Below are positions 20,130-31,040 of a stretch of DNA of 64,000 bases, in pieces; the stretch's first letter is position 1; the number at the start of each line of letters is the position of its first letter. The notes beneath the pieces were generated by a model. That model saw nothing but the letters and a program-made list of their open reading frames with translations. It was not told where the DNA came from and searched no databases. A program made the position numbers and the translations under genes. This DNA is from Liopterus haemorrhoidalis (taxonomy: Eukaryota; Arthropoda; Insecta; Coleoptera; Dytiscidae), in NCBI GenBank assembly GCA_963971575.1, contig OZ020611.1, positions 145,664,419 through 145,728,418 on the forward strand, given 5' to 3'.

Positions 20130-20665
20130 ACGTGTCGGTGATTAGTAAATGTAGCACGTTTCCCACTCCTTTTTATTACACACCGCTGATCTGTTACGTA
20201 ATGAGCTCATTACGTAACAGGTTGAGCTCATTACATAACTCGTTACAAGCAGCAATGGCCGGCCATTGCTAGGCAACGTAATAAATAGGTTGAAAGCATG
20301 TGTCTAATTACTGTTAGTTTGTAAAGGAAATTGGCTTAAAATTAAATATTATAGTTAAAGTTGTCGAATTTTGCCAATATATTTATTGGTAGAGTTAGTC
20401 TTGGTTAGTCAGTTAATAAGTTGACGCAAGTATTGTTATTTTAACTGAATTTACATTACGTATGACACGTACATGACTGTTGCTAGGCAAGGTAATTAAT
20501 AGGTTGAAAACAACTGTCAAATTACAAATTATTGTTAGTTTTCGAAGAGAAATGAATAAAAATTAAATAAATGATAAAGTTACAGACGTGGTAAAAGCAT
20601 AGTATGAAGCTTGCATGGTATTGTAATTATGTGCTCGTTGCATAATATACTATTACCCATACTGG
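20130..20665 (+). repeat. Family C repeat, copy 1, with perfect palindromes
   Basis: From about 20355 this matches 54680-54970 (AGTTGGTTAGTCAGTTAATM, ACTGAATTTACATT, AAAGCATAGTATGAA, GCATAATATACTATT). Its left part has a perfect 30-bp palindrome at 20191-20220 centred on GAGCTC. A perfect 20-bp palindrome centred on GGCC follows at 20251-20270. An internal direct repeat of about 60 bp (TTGCTAGGCAANGTAATNAATAGGTTGAAA) occurs near 20263 and 20476. Confidence 0.7.
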
Positions 20666-21079
20666 TGAATTTGGACACATGGCAAGTGTTGCATCTTGTT
20701 GCGAGCGCGCCATTTTACATTACTGTTTATGTTGAGCTAGTTCTGGCTGCTATTATTGTGACACAATAAGTGAAAATATAAATATGGACAAAAAAGAAGA
20801 TGTATACATAGTTTTACGTATTTCTATTATAAGTAATTATTAAATTAAATTAACTTATTTAATCTAAATCTAAAGCAAATATTAAATATCTTTGTTTTAC
20901 TGCGCGTCAAACTTAAAATTAATACAAAGTGGTATATAAATAAAAAGGTCAGTTAAAACCAATTCCGACCACAACAATGTTTTGTTAGTAGAATTATTTT
21001 TTTGCATCGAATAATAAGCAACTTGCACCTGCACAGCACAATAAATATTACATGGTTGATGTGGGCAATCTTCATTTTT

Positions 21080-21615
21080 ACCGACCGCCAACATATATAA
21101 GGGAGGTAATGTGATCATACCGATTTTGACATTTCGAGATTTCGATGGATCTTCACGAATTGAGGTCCCTACATAACGTTTTGACTATTTTTAGCCTGAT
21201 GTCTGTCGGTCTGTCTGTACGTCCGTCTGTCTGTCTGTCCGTCCGTCCGTCTGTCGGTCTGTGTACACGTGCAGAGCAAATTCGGCTAAAAGGATTTTTA
21301 TGAAACTGCATATTTAAGCTTTTGACATCAATGGCATGAGTTGATCAACTTTTGGTAAAAATCGGTTGACTAGAAATGGGAGTTTATTCGTGTCGATTTT
21401 AATATTTTTGCGAATATTTAGCAACAGAAAAATATTTCGAAAAAATTTATTTAAAAAAAGGGCCTATAAATGCAATAAGTAATAACTTTTATTTGAGACG
21501 TTTTTTGATAAAACGAATTTTTTTGTCCAAGTCTCAATTTTTTCATACTTATATGTAACGTTTCCATGGTCATGATAAATAATATCTCTGTTAGAAAATA
21601 TTAGGCCAAGTTATT
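21080..21615 (+). mobile_element. HINE-B copy B1 (5' unit of a tandem pair)
   Basis: It begins ACCGACCGCCAACATATATA, then CGAGATTTCGATGGATCTTC, a GTCY microsatellite (about 21200-21260) and GCAGAGCAAATTCGGC. It breaks off at TTAGGCCAAGTTAT, where copy B2 starts. The 3' hairpin is absent here, so B1 is a partial head-to-tail duplication of B2. Confidence 0.8.
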
Positions 21616-22145
21616 ACCGACCATGAACATATATAAGGGAGGTATTGTGATCATACCGATTTTGACATTTCGAGATTTCGATGGATCTTCACGAATTGAG
21701 GTCCCTACGTAACGTTTTGACTATTTTTAGCATGATGTCTGTCGGTCTGTCTGTACGTCCGTTCGTCTGTCTGTCTGTCTGTCTATCTGTCTGTCTGTCC
21801 GTCTGTCCGTCTGTCCATCCGTCCGTCTGTGTGTGTACACGTGCAGAGCAAATTAGGCTAAAAGGATTTTTACGAAAATGCATATTTAAGCTTTTGACAT
21901 CAATGAAACTAGTTGATCAACTTTTGGTAAAAATAGGTTGACTAGAAATGGGAGTTTACTCGTGTCGATTTTAAGATTTTTGCGAATATTTAGCAACAGA
22001 AAAATACTTATATGTAACGTTTCTATGATCATGATAAATAATATCTCTGTTAGAAAATCTTAGGCCAAGTTATATCTACTCTGCTGCTATAATGTAGTTT
22101 ATGCAAGTACTTTATGATGGCGGTCGGTCCTGTGGTGACCACAGC
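21616..22145 (+). mobile_element. HINE-B copy B2 (with 3' end)
   Basis: Same 5' block as B1 with a longer GTCT/GTCY run (21740-21835). It continues past TTAGGCCAAGTTAT to ATGGCGGTCGGT and a hairpin CTGTGGTGACCACAG (about 22127-22143). ATGGCGGTCGGT is complementary to the 5' ACCGACCGCCA, a sub-terminal inverted repeat like that of HINE-A. Internal deletions distinguish it from B1. No protein is encoded; the antisense ORF is a product of the GTCT run. Confidence 0.82.
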
Positions 22146-22760
22146 TGATTTTTTTATTTAAGCTATGACTGTCCCTCTAGTTGATTAGTCCTAGATCTGT
22201 CACTGATAGTTTGCTTCGCGTAATAATGATCCAAATTTGGAATCCTAGACAGAAAAAGAATATTTGTATTCGCCGTTATCTCCTCGTCCAAGAACGAACG
22301 GGGACCTAAATATTTACCGGGAGATTACTAACCCGCCGAACCCATTTGCAATACATTCTACACGAAACGGTTCCTAAACCCTCCAAAGCCCTTTGGGCCC
22401 ACCGGGAATTTTCCTAAACTCCAGATGACCAGTCTCTGTCCTAGTCTTCATTAACCCTAGACTGGTAAGCCAGTTTCAGTTTGACTTACGTCATTGTAGT
22501 ACATTAACTGTCGGCGCATCTTACACTGTAGCTACCACTACAAGTAAATTAAAATCCTTACATAGATATCGCCAAGTTCAAGATTTCATAAAAAGTATTT
22601 GTTATAAAATGACTATTTTATTTATTGTTTACAACAGCTCTGCTGTGTTGGCGTATATTTTTGTTCTGATTGTGTGGGTCGATCTAGCTGGCATTTGCTC
22701 CTGTGATCAATGGAAACGCTTTAGTTATTTTTAATAGGTAAGGACTGGAGGAGACTCAAA
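22146..22760. other. Unassigned interval
   Basis: Mixed-composition DNA, more GC-rich around 22300-22450 (CCCTTTGGGCCCACCGGGAA). No ORF with recognisable motifs, TIR or RNA signal. Confidence 0.45.
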
Positions 22761-22818
22761 ACGAGGTGTGTAATTAAGTAAACGGACAGAGTAAAAAAAA
22801 AAAAAAAATCGAATAGAA

Positions 22819-23716
22819 TTACAATTCAAAATAACTTCCTTGGGAAGCCATACAGCGCTGGAGACAGTTCTTCCAATTCTCATAGCAGTGCTGGAACTCG
22901 GATACTAGAATAACTTTCAGCTGGTCGATTACGGACGTTTGTATGTTTTCGAGTGTCCCAAAATGACGTCCCTTGAGGTGATTTTTCAATCTTGGGAAGA
23001 GGCAAAAGTCACAAGGATTCAAGTCAGGCGAATAAGGAGGCTGAGAAGTCACAGGCATGTTTGCTTTCTGATGTCCTTCTGGCCCTGTGAAAGGTTTTTT
23101 GGAATCATTTTGCACAAATTTTTTGGATCCCCAAATTCATTGGTCAAAATCTGATGAACGGTAGTGTGAGTCAAATTCAACACTTCTCCGACCATTCTGA
23201 CTGTCAACCGACGATCTGAACGCACAAGATCCCGGATTCTGTCGAGGTTTTCATCGGTTCTTGAAGATGAAGGCCTTCCGCTATATGATTCATCTTCAAT
23301 CAACTCTCTTCCTTCTGAAAATGCCTTAAACCACCAAAAAACCTGGGCCCTTGACAAAACACTGTCTCCGTAGGTCAGGGGCGCACACAGATTTTTGGCT
23401 CGGGGGGGGGTCCAATTATACTTAATTTTTATAAACACAGGGCAAAATTTCAAGTGAAGAGCAAAAAAAGGTCCTCTCTTCTAAATTTGAAGTGAAGAGC
23501 AAAAAAAAAAAAGGTTGTCACTTCTAAATTTTAAGTGAAGAGCTAAAAAAAAGTCCTCACTTCTCACAGTACGGGGGGTCCGGACCCCTTGGACCCCCCC
23601 CCTTGTGTGCGCCCCTGCCGTAGGTTTGCTGAAGTTTTGCAAAAGTTTCCATTGCACTGTTCCCAAGTCAAGCAAAACCTGATAGCACACCGTTGCTCGA
23701 AAAGAATGTCCCTCAT
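22819..23716 (-). pseudogene. Mariner transposase pseudogene
   Basis: The start MRDILFEQR lies near 23716, followed after a frameshift by TFAKLQQTYG. Beyond the hAT insertion come GDSVLSRAQVFWWFKAFSEG, GRPSSSRTDENLDRI and VRSDRRLTVRMVGEVLNL. This is the full paired HTH of a mariner transposase, including the GRPS linker. Then MIPKNLSQGQK joins directly to PPYSPDLNPCDFCLFPRLKN, so the catalytic core holding the first two Asp residues is deleted. The third Asp (CDF) remains. The C-terminus MASQGSYFE is intact. It is inactive. Confidence 0.87.
23376..23617. mobile_element. hAT MITE with internal minisatellite, inserted in mariner transposase
   Basis: The termini are CAGGGGCGCACACAGATTTT and, inverted, CAGGGGCGCACACAAGG. 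The target duplication CCGTAGGT at 23368-23375 and 23618-23625 is perfect. Inside, a unit of about 40-44 bp (CTAAATTTNAAGTGAAGAGC, a run of A, GTCCTCACTT) repeats three times. The same unit occurs in the hAT at 59828 and in 14490-14567, which links them as one family. Confidence 0.92.
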
Positions 23717-23906
23717 TTTTAAAACGCGCTAGAAAAATCTGTTAGACGAAAATAATCGTTACGGACAACAAAATTACCCTAGCGAGTTCAAAGTCATGCT
23801 GAAGGCGTAGCACATGTTCACCTACCGCCCCTCCAAGTCCCGCGTCTCAAATATTGCCAGATCAAACGCTATGTTGCCAGTCCGGTTACTTAATTTATAC
23901 ACCTCG

Positions 23907-24130
23907 TAGGTGTGCGATTGTTTGTTGGGGCGATCTCGCTGGACGTTCATTCCTTGGATTAATGGTGGCGCATTAGATTTTACCGACAGAGACTGGTGCG
24001 AATCCTAGACCGGCCGAGTGTACAACAGCAGATAAAAGCTTGGAATTTTCATAACGGTAGACCCTAGTGATCCACATTTCCGACTCCATTCAGGACCGTT
24101 GCGATGGTGTTTGGCGCTCCTAGGTGAACC
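23907..24130. other. Unassigned interval
   Basis: No ORF, TIR or RNA signal recognised. Confidence 0.4.
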
Positions 24131-24247
24131 ATAATTCGGCACCCATAGGCAAGAAATAATTTGATACCCCTATACAAGACATAATTCGACGTCCCTAGGC
24201 AAGACGTATTCTTTGGTAAAACATAATTCGGTGCTCCTAGGCAAGAC
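24131..24247. repeat. 25-bp minisatellite
   Basis: Four 25-bp units at 24131, 24156, 24181 and 24223, plus a 17-bp partial unit at 24206. The consensus is close to ATAATTCGGCGCCCCTAGGC then AAGAC. Units differ at several positions, mostly in the central GC-rich part. A further partial unit may precede it (GGCGCTCCTAGGTGAACC). Confidence 0.85.
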
Positions 24248-24259
24248 AGTGTTCGCCGC

Positions 24260-25590
24260 CTTTTAAATGTAACTCAATGGAGGTACAAGAAAAATTTACA
24301 TGCTACACATAAGTACATAAAAGTTATAATTTCATGGCTTTATGGTGCTCTTATCCGTAGCATCCCTAGATGGTCGCCTAGACTCGCCTAATGGTAAAAC
24401 CAACCCTTGCTCCATTTCATTATACAGATCTCTTGCAGCTCACAAATATAGATTTCATTTGTACATCTAAACCACACGACCTTTTTCGCTTAGTGCAGTA
24501 GGTAATATAGCACTGAAATCTGGTTCTAAGAGACTGATTGATAAATTTGGTGACTGGCAACCGGAAGGCATTTGAAAACTCTCTAAAACCGGCAGAATTA
24601 TATTTAATACTATTTTAGTTCCATGGTGATTGAGCTCGACAATGGAGAAAGAAAGTTTTATGCGTTTCAACAATCGTTCAATTTTAACAGTAATTTATAA
24701 ACGGTTTACAAGCAACTGAAACGATAACCCTATAAAAATTTGCTCATTCTTAACGTATATTTTACTTGTGGTATTAATAAGAGTAGAACATCTGCAGCAA
24801 ATCCCGTAATCTCTTTAAGAAACACTAAAATTTTCTTCAGTTAAATTATATTAATGTTACAAAAGCACATTTGTTTCAAAAGTATTATCAAAATTGAGAA
24901 TTTCAAAGTTTTAAGTGTATCGAATTCTGTAAATCCTCTTAAAATAAACGGGGTATAGAGCAGTTTAGAGTTGATTGACAAGAAGCGGTTCGCGGATTGG
25001 TCGTCTGCAGTGGTGGCTCGTAAACATACAAAGTTATCACAAAATATCTGACGAATAACAGGAAAGTTTAAAATAAATTCGATCCATTCATCCTTTCAAA
25101 ATATTCGAATACGAATAAAACCTACTAATACGAAAAAACTAAATCAAAATTCACGGCAACCACAACACAACCACCTGTGAAGAACAAACGACTCCGACAA
25201 GTGAGATATACTCCAATGTGAGAGCTCAAGTTGTACGACCTAGTTGACGATAGTCGTCCATAGTCGGTAATCGTGCGTAGTCGGATCCAGTGTGAGACCG
25301 GCTTAATGGTGTGAGGTCTGGAAACCTTGGCGGCCAACTAGGACCAACGCGAATAATCCATTATTCTGGTAAAATTCGATTTAAATACTACCTGACGACC
25401 AAAATGTGAGAGTAAAATGAGTGGTGTAACGTCTGCAGCAGAATAATTAGATAATCTTCATACGGAGAATACAACTGCACAGATATGGTTAAAAAATTAC
25501 AAAATTAGGGACATACGAAAAACAATATGATTACTCTTACCTCCTCTTTACAACCTCTTACAGTAACGAATGACTTCAAACTATTACATT
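24260..25590. other. Unassigned interval
   Basis: ORFs at 24467-24673 (-) and 25125-25337 (-) have no recognisable motif. CAGTGGTGGCTCGTAAA near 25008 could be a hAT-like end but lacks a partner. Confidence 0.4.
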
Positions 25591-25591
25591 A

Positions 25592-25640
25592 CAGGCGCAC
25601 ACCCAGTATTTTTTCTTGGGGGTGGGAGGCTCTGAAGGCA
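25592..25640 (+). repeat. Solo hAT-type terminus (CAGGCGCACACCCAG)
   Basis: CAGGCGCACACCCAGTATTT with a following G-rich stretch resembles the left ends of the hATs at 23376 and 59828. GTGATGACTTAAAAAAAGCTC near 25720 resembles their minisatellite. No right end was found. Confidence 0.45.
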
Positions 25641-26087
25641 AAATTGTTTTATAGGGGCAGGGATCGGGAAATTATTTGACAAGTGCTGACCAAAAGCACT
25701 TTACCTTCCAAAATTTACGTGATGACTTAAAAAAAGCTCATAAGCTTTGGTATTTCAAGTGTATTTCTTAAAAACACTAAAAACATGATTTTTTAATCCT
25801 TGGGGGGTGGTCAAGCCCATGAGTCACCTTTTAAGTGCGTCATGTACATTATGTGTAGTTATATATTATGCTTAAAGTAATGCCGAATTTGTGAATTACG
25901 AAATATGACCAAATTAAAAATAACCAGCAATTAAACTTGATATTAAAAAAACTTACTACATCAAAGAAAACAATAACCTCAGAAACAAACAAAACGGAAT
26001 ACGACCTTAGTTACTAATCTGATAAACGACACTTATGTGGTGACAATACGCATGATCCACCGAATCTCCTGCCTATGGCAACAATAT

Positions 26088-26207
26088 CAGTGACGTACGC
26101 AGAAAAATATTTCGGAGAGAGGAGATATATCACAAGTTTTAAAATGCGGTAATTATAATTTTAGTACTTTTCGAATTTTCGGGGGGGAGGTTATGTGTAC
26201 GCCACTG
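26088..26207. mobile_element. 120-bp hAT MITE
   Basis: The left end CAGTGACGTACGCAG and the right end (reverse complement CAGTGGCGTACACATAACC) are flanked by a perfect duplication, AACAATAT (26080-26087, 26208-26215). Confidence 0.9.
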
Positions 26208-26542
26208 AACAATATTAGTTGATAAACCATATGGAGATAAAGTACACCTTATTCAGTATGGTAAAATTCACAGTACCGAGTGGTTTTGGAAACTGTTTAA
26301 GCATTACTGACTTCTTTATTATAAGAGATACGAAGGAGGATGGAGGTTACATAAGGAAAGATGAAGTATTTTACTCCGCAAATAAGAATATTAATAGGAA
26401 AAGCAACTGAACATCAAATAAACGAATTACTTACAAAAAATACTTTAAGTGGAACACTTGTATTTTTTTATCAATCAAATAGAAAATGTAATTTTAAAAA
26501 AATCATAAGGGCACTATGGATTCAAAGACAATATAAAAAAAT

Positions 26543-27192
26543 CAGCTGTGGTCACCACAGGACCGACCGCCATCATAAAGTACTTATATAAAATACATTC
26601 TAGCAGCAGAGTAGAAATAACTTGGCCTAATATTTTCTAACAGAGATATTATTTATCGTGACCATGAAAACGTTACATATAAGTATGAAAAAATTAAGAC
26701 TTAAAAATTTCGAAAAATTTTACAAAAATAATTCGAAATTTTTCGTTTTAGCAAAAAACATCTCAAATAAAAGTTATTAATTATTACTTTTATAGCAACT
26801 TTATTCAATAAATTTTTTCTAAATATTTTCCTGCTGTGAAATATTCACAAAAATCTTAAAATCGACACGAGTAAACTCCTATTTTTAGTCTACCGATTTT
26901 TACCAAAAGTTGATCAACTCGTGCCATTGATGGCAGAAGCTTAAATATGAAGTTTCATAAAAATCTTTTCAGCCGAATTTGCTCTGCGCGTGTACACAGA
27001 CAGACGGACGGACAGACGGACAGACAGACAGACAGACGGACGGACGGACGGACAGACAGACCGACAGACATCATGCTAAAAATAGTCCAAAAGTTATGTA
27101 GGGACCTCAATTCGTGGAGATCCATCGAAATCTCGAAATGTCAAAATCGGTATGATCACAATACCTCCCTTATATATGTTGGAGGTCTGTAA
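26543..27192 (-). mobile_element. HINE-B copy B3
   Basis: Minus-strand copy. It starts near 27192 (CCTCCAACATATATAAGGGA), carries the GTCY microsatellite (27000-27065), and ends with ATGGCGGTCGGTCC and the hairpin CTGTGGTGACCACAGCTGAT at 26543. It confirms the 3' end seen in B2. The + strand ORF at 26947-27192 is an artefact of the microsatellite. Confidence 0.82.
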
Positions 27193-28590
27193 AAAGTTAT
27201 TAAGACTTGATTAAATAACCATATTTCAAATAAAGGTACCTACTATAAACTCCGTGTTTCATACCCACCATTTTATTATGTTGAAGTAAATGTTAAAAAT
27301 CAAGACATAATAATTTATTATGTGGGGCGTTTCTAGCATCGGTCGAAAGGTCACGGTTGGCTAGTTGAATTTAGCTATTTTCATTGCACGTCATGGTATT
27401 TACTTTGAAAGGCCTTTCCACACAGTGAGTTTCTCAACTTACGAGCGGATCAAGTATGAAAACCTAAAAGGTCCGCTAGTCGATTGCCATGATTCTTATG
27501 ACAGGAATATGGGTGTTTTAACTAAAGTGTGCATTTTACTTAAACTACGTTTAATGTTTAGGTTGTTGAGGTTCGTATATTTCATAAAAACTGTCCTCAA
27601 CAATTTCAGACTACTTCTGGTTCACCCATTGCACGATACCGGGTTTCTCAACCAAACGCTTGGGAGGTTCGTCCGACTACGATGGCGGGTTACTCACGAC
27701 ACCTTTCTCTCACAAGATTTCCCCAGCCCTTTTCTTTAAACTAACAGTTGATCTCTGAACCCAATTTTATCATTGTAAAAATAATCAGCTCTCCAGTTAG
27801 CTACAAGAACCTTTTAACTTATCTTGAAAACTCATATTTCTAATCCCAATAATTTATAAACCCAAAATAATTTTGAGTCTAATTACCTACGAAGTCTATA
27901 TCACTGAAAATATATGATCGCATTTCAACATATGTATAAACTTTCGACCATGTACTTGACATAAACGGTGACAACATTTAAACATATCATATAATATACG
28001 ATCGTAAACTGTGCCCCTGCCTTTCAACTTGAAACTAAAAAAATACAGTCGTTTATAACTCAACTAATCTCTGAGGATATTTATCTTAAAATAGAATAAT
28101 TTTTATATTTAAATAAATTGAATATATTTAACTAATTGATTAATATTATTTTAAATAATAATGACACTTTATTTCTGAATTTACCGCTCCCACAATTATT
28201 GATAAATAAAAAATAATAAAAAGGTTCTAAATAAAATACTAGTTTTACTTGAAATATATGTACTTGTTTAATCAAGACAATAACTTTTGTGATATTGGAT
28301 TTATACTCATTGTGCCTTTATGATTTATTAAAGAAATACATATTTTCTATGCGATAGATTAAAAAACTAAGTGTTTTATTGGAAGAAAATGTATTATTTG
28401 AAATAACTCGTTTATTTGATGTTCAATTGTTTTTTCAATATAATATTCATATTTGTAGAGCAAAACTCTTAATATTTCTTAATTTAACCTCCCTGTATTA
28501 AACCCCCACTATTAAACAGCCCATTTATAATTTAACACTAAGTAGTCTTCAAAAACGCGACACCAACCCGAAGTTATACAAAAGTTTGTA
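27193..28590. other. Unassigned interval with one unexplained ORF
   Basis: The ORF at 27365-27739 (+, 124 codons) has no motif I recognise. It may be spurious. The rest is AT-rich with no TIR or RNA signal. Confidence 0.4.
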
Positions 28591-28596
28591 TAGTGA

Positions 28597-29575
28597 TATA
28601 GCAAATAAGTACAATGGATTTTTGCACATCTATGCTGACGGATCCAAGGTGGACAACAAAACTGGAGCTGCATTACTCCTTAGAGACAAAATACGCAAAT
28701 TCCATCTGCCCAGTTTAATAAGTGTCTATACAGCTTAAGCATACAGTATACTCGAAGCAAGCCGATTTATAAAGCAAGATAACCGAGAGACGAAAAATTA
28801 CACTATCCAGACTGATTCTTTAAGCACTGTTCAAAGTATGCAACAACTATACTGCAAAAACCACATTATTCAAGAAATACAGGATAATCTACATAATGCG
28901 ATAACAGGTGGAAAACAAGTTGTAATACTGTGGATTCCTTCGCATACAGGAATTACTGGCAACGAAAAGGTTGACCAAGCGGCCAAGGAAGCAGTAACAG
29001 CTGAAGAACTACAAATGCCAATCCCACAACACGACTTCAAAAGCTACCTAAAGACAAAAACGTTCGAAGAATGGAATTCGATCTAGCATGCAGTCCAAGG
29101 TTATAAATTGAGACAAGTCAAATCAAAAATCGGTCGCTGGAGTACTCTAGGAAGAAGAAAAGAACAAACCGCTGTAACTAGTCTACGAATCGGACACACG
29201 CTACTGACTCACCAGCATCTTCTTAAAAGGACTGATCTTGGCATATGCGATGTATGCAATACATTCATTACAGTCAAACACATCTTAATAGACTGTGAAA
29301 AATTGACGTAGAAAGTCGGAGTAACAAAGTGCCAGATACAATAATGGAAGCTCTGTCAGATAACCTGGAATTAAGTGCTTAAATAATTCAGTTCCTAAAA
29401 GACACTAAATTGCTTAACAAAATATAAACAGTTTAGTACCACCATTTAATATAATCTATGTAATGTAATTTAATATGTAATGTAATTAATGTAGTACCAT
29501 GTAAATATTGTCACGGGTTGTAAATAACCAAGCAGTTGAAGCACCTCAAAATAAATATAACTAAAAAAAAACTCC
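28597..29575 (+). pseudogene. Jockey-like LINE: RNase H and zinc-knuckle C-terminus with A-rich 3' tail
   Basis: RNase H motifs are well kept: HIYADGSKVDNKTGAALLL (28630 on), a Glu segment altered to AYSILEASRFIK after a stop, TIQTDSLSTVQSMQQL, and VVILWIPSHTGITGNEKVDQ. After a stop near 29085 the frame continues LRIGHTLLTHQHLLKRTDLG then CDVCNTFITVKHILIDC, the C-x2-C...H-x4-C knuckle found at the end of jockey-like ORF2 proteins. The 3' UTR ends in ATAAATATAACTAAAAAAAA near 29570. RT is absent: a 5'-truncated insertion with two in-frame stops. Confidence 0.85.
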
Positions 29576-29982
29576 TTCGTATTTTTATAATGAAGAAGTT
29601 ATCAATGCCAAACAGTTCCTTAATTCCTCCTGTACACATCTTTGTATATTTTGGTTCAAGTTACATGAAACGTCCAGCTAATGTCTGTCTAAACTTGTAA
29701 GTTGAGAGATATGTGGCAGTTGGTGAAATATAATTCTTGTCAGAGTTTGTCTAGTCGTAGCAGAATAATAAGCGTTAAATATACTTACTTACTTACTTAA
29801 ATTGTTAACCCCTTTTACCATTTCTGATGTCGGTTTCTGTGTGAGTTTAAATTTCTTCTCTCATGGGGAAACGTCGCCTAAGTTTTTCCCATTCGTTCCT
29901 GTCTTGTGTTCTAGTTCAGTGTTTCTCAACCTTTTCTGGCATAGGGCCCCCCACAATAACGCAAATATTGTCTGCGGCCCCC

Positions 29983-29983
29983 C

Positions 29984-30067
<84 letters not shown>

Positions 30068-30075
30068 GGGAGGGA
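29983..30075. repeat. (TA)n-(GA)n compound microsatellite
   Basis: TA units to about 30006, then GA units to about 30064 and a G-rich end. It lies inside the hAT; the RERERE ORF is an artefact. Confidence 0.97.
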
Positions 30076-30897
30076 GGGAGGAATCACAAGGTGTATCAAG
30101 AGAGAGAAAGCACGATTTTTCTCGAAAATAAATATTTAAAGAAATAAAGTAAATAAATATGAAAAGTAATATTTAAATTTTTCGGAATAAACCGTACATG
30201 ATATCAAGGACAACTTCGATTTTTTATATAGGAACGTATAGCGTGTTTGGTATATTTGGATAAAGCTTTTGGATATAATGGCTTGCAAGAATTTTTATTT
30301 ACAAGTGTTCAAAGTTGCTTTCCATTTTGAACACTTTCGCATCCTTACTTTTTAGTTAACAGTAGCTCGGAGCATAACAAAAAATATTGCACGTTCAAGT
30401 CGTACCTACTTGAAAGTACTTAAAGTACCTCTAACGCGAACCGTTTTAATTCGTTTTAATTAGTCGTCAAAATAAGTATAATTTATTTTTTCTTCAAGCG
30501 GATTATAATGCTAACATTACATTGTTCAATACATTCGGTAGAAATGATACATTTTTTTACTAGTAACAAAATGTGAACATTTTTATACTAGTAAATAGTT
30601 CATATAGTTATCAACAGAGGGCACTGATAGCAGCAGTCGCCATAAACAAAATATCTGTCAATTTAATATGTTTGTAGCGTGGTTTGTAGTGAATTCAAAA
30701 GTTAGTAACGTTATTAGTGAGTTACTTTATTATTATTTTGTGATCATTCTGTGATTAGTTACAAAATACACAATATAAAGATCAAAAAATGTCTCAACCA
30801 ATTCAATGTACACCGCCGGAATTAGCAGCAATAGCATCTGAAACTATTAAGTCATAAGTATTTATGGTTGCAAATTTTTAATACCTACGCTTGAAGA

Positions 30898-31040
30898 AAA
30901 AATAGTATATGTCACTCGGAGTAGAACGCCTTTTTTGTGCTTCGCTCAATATGCAAGCCTCGGCTGCGCCTCGGCATCAACATTTGAGCTCAGCACAAAA
31001 AAGAGCGCGTTCTACTCCTAGTAACATAATATACTATTAT
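30898..31040. repeat. Foldback with AGTAGAACG arms inside the hAT
   Basis: AATAGTATATGTCACTCGGA then GTAGAACG is mirrored by CGTTCTACTCCTAGTAACAT then AATATACTATT. TTTTTTGTGC pairs with GCACAAAAAA further in. The loop holds a GC-rich CCTCGGCTGCGCCTCGGC stretch. Confidence 0.75.

Larger units (their letters stand above)
22763..23906 (-). mobile_element. Mariner element, internally deleted and split by a hAT MITE
   Basis: The TIR CGAGGTGTGTAATTAAGTAA at 22763 mirrors the right end (reverse complement CGAGGTGTATAAATTAAGTA). TA follows the right end; the left flank has AA instead. Transposase remnants lie on the minus strand between the TIRs. A 242-bp hAT MITE with a perfect target duplication interrupts the N-terminal coding part. 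Confidence 0.85.

Noticed and set aside
21200..21260. GTCT/GTCC runs as a CRISPR-like array
   Set aside because: It is a simple tetranucleotide repeat without spacers, in eukaryotic DNA.
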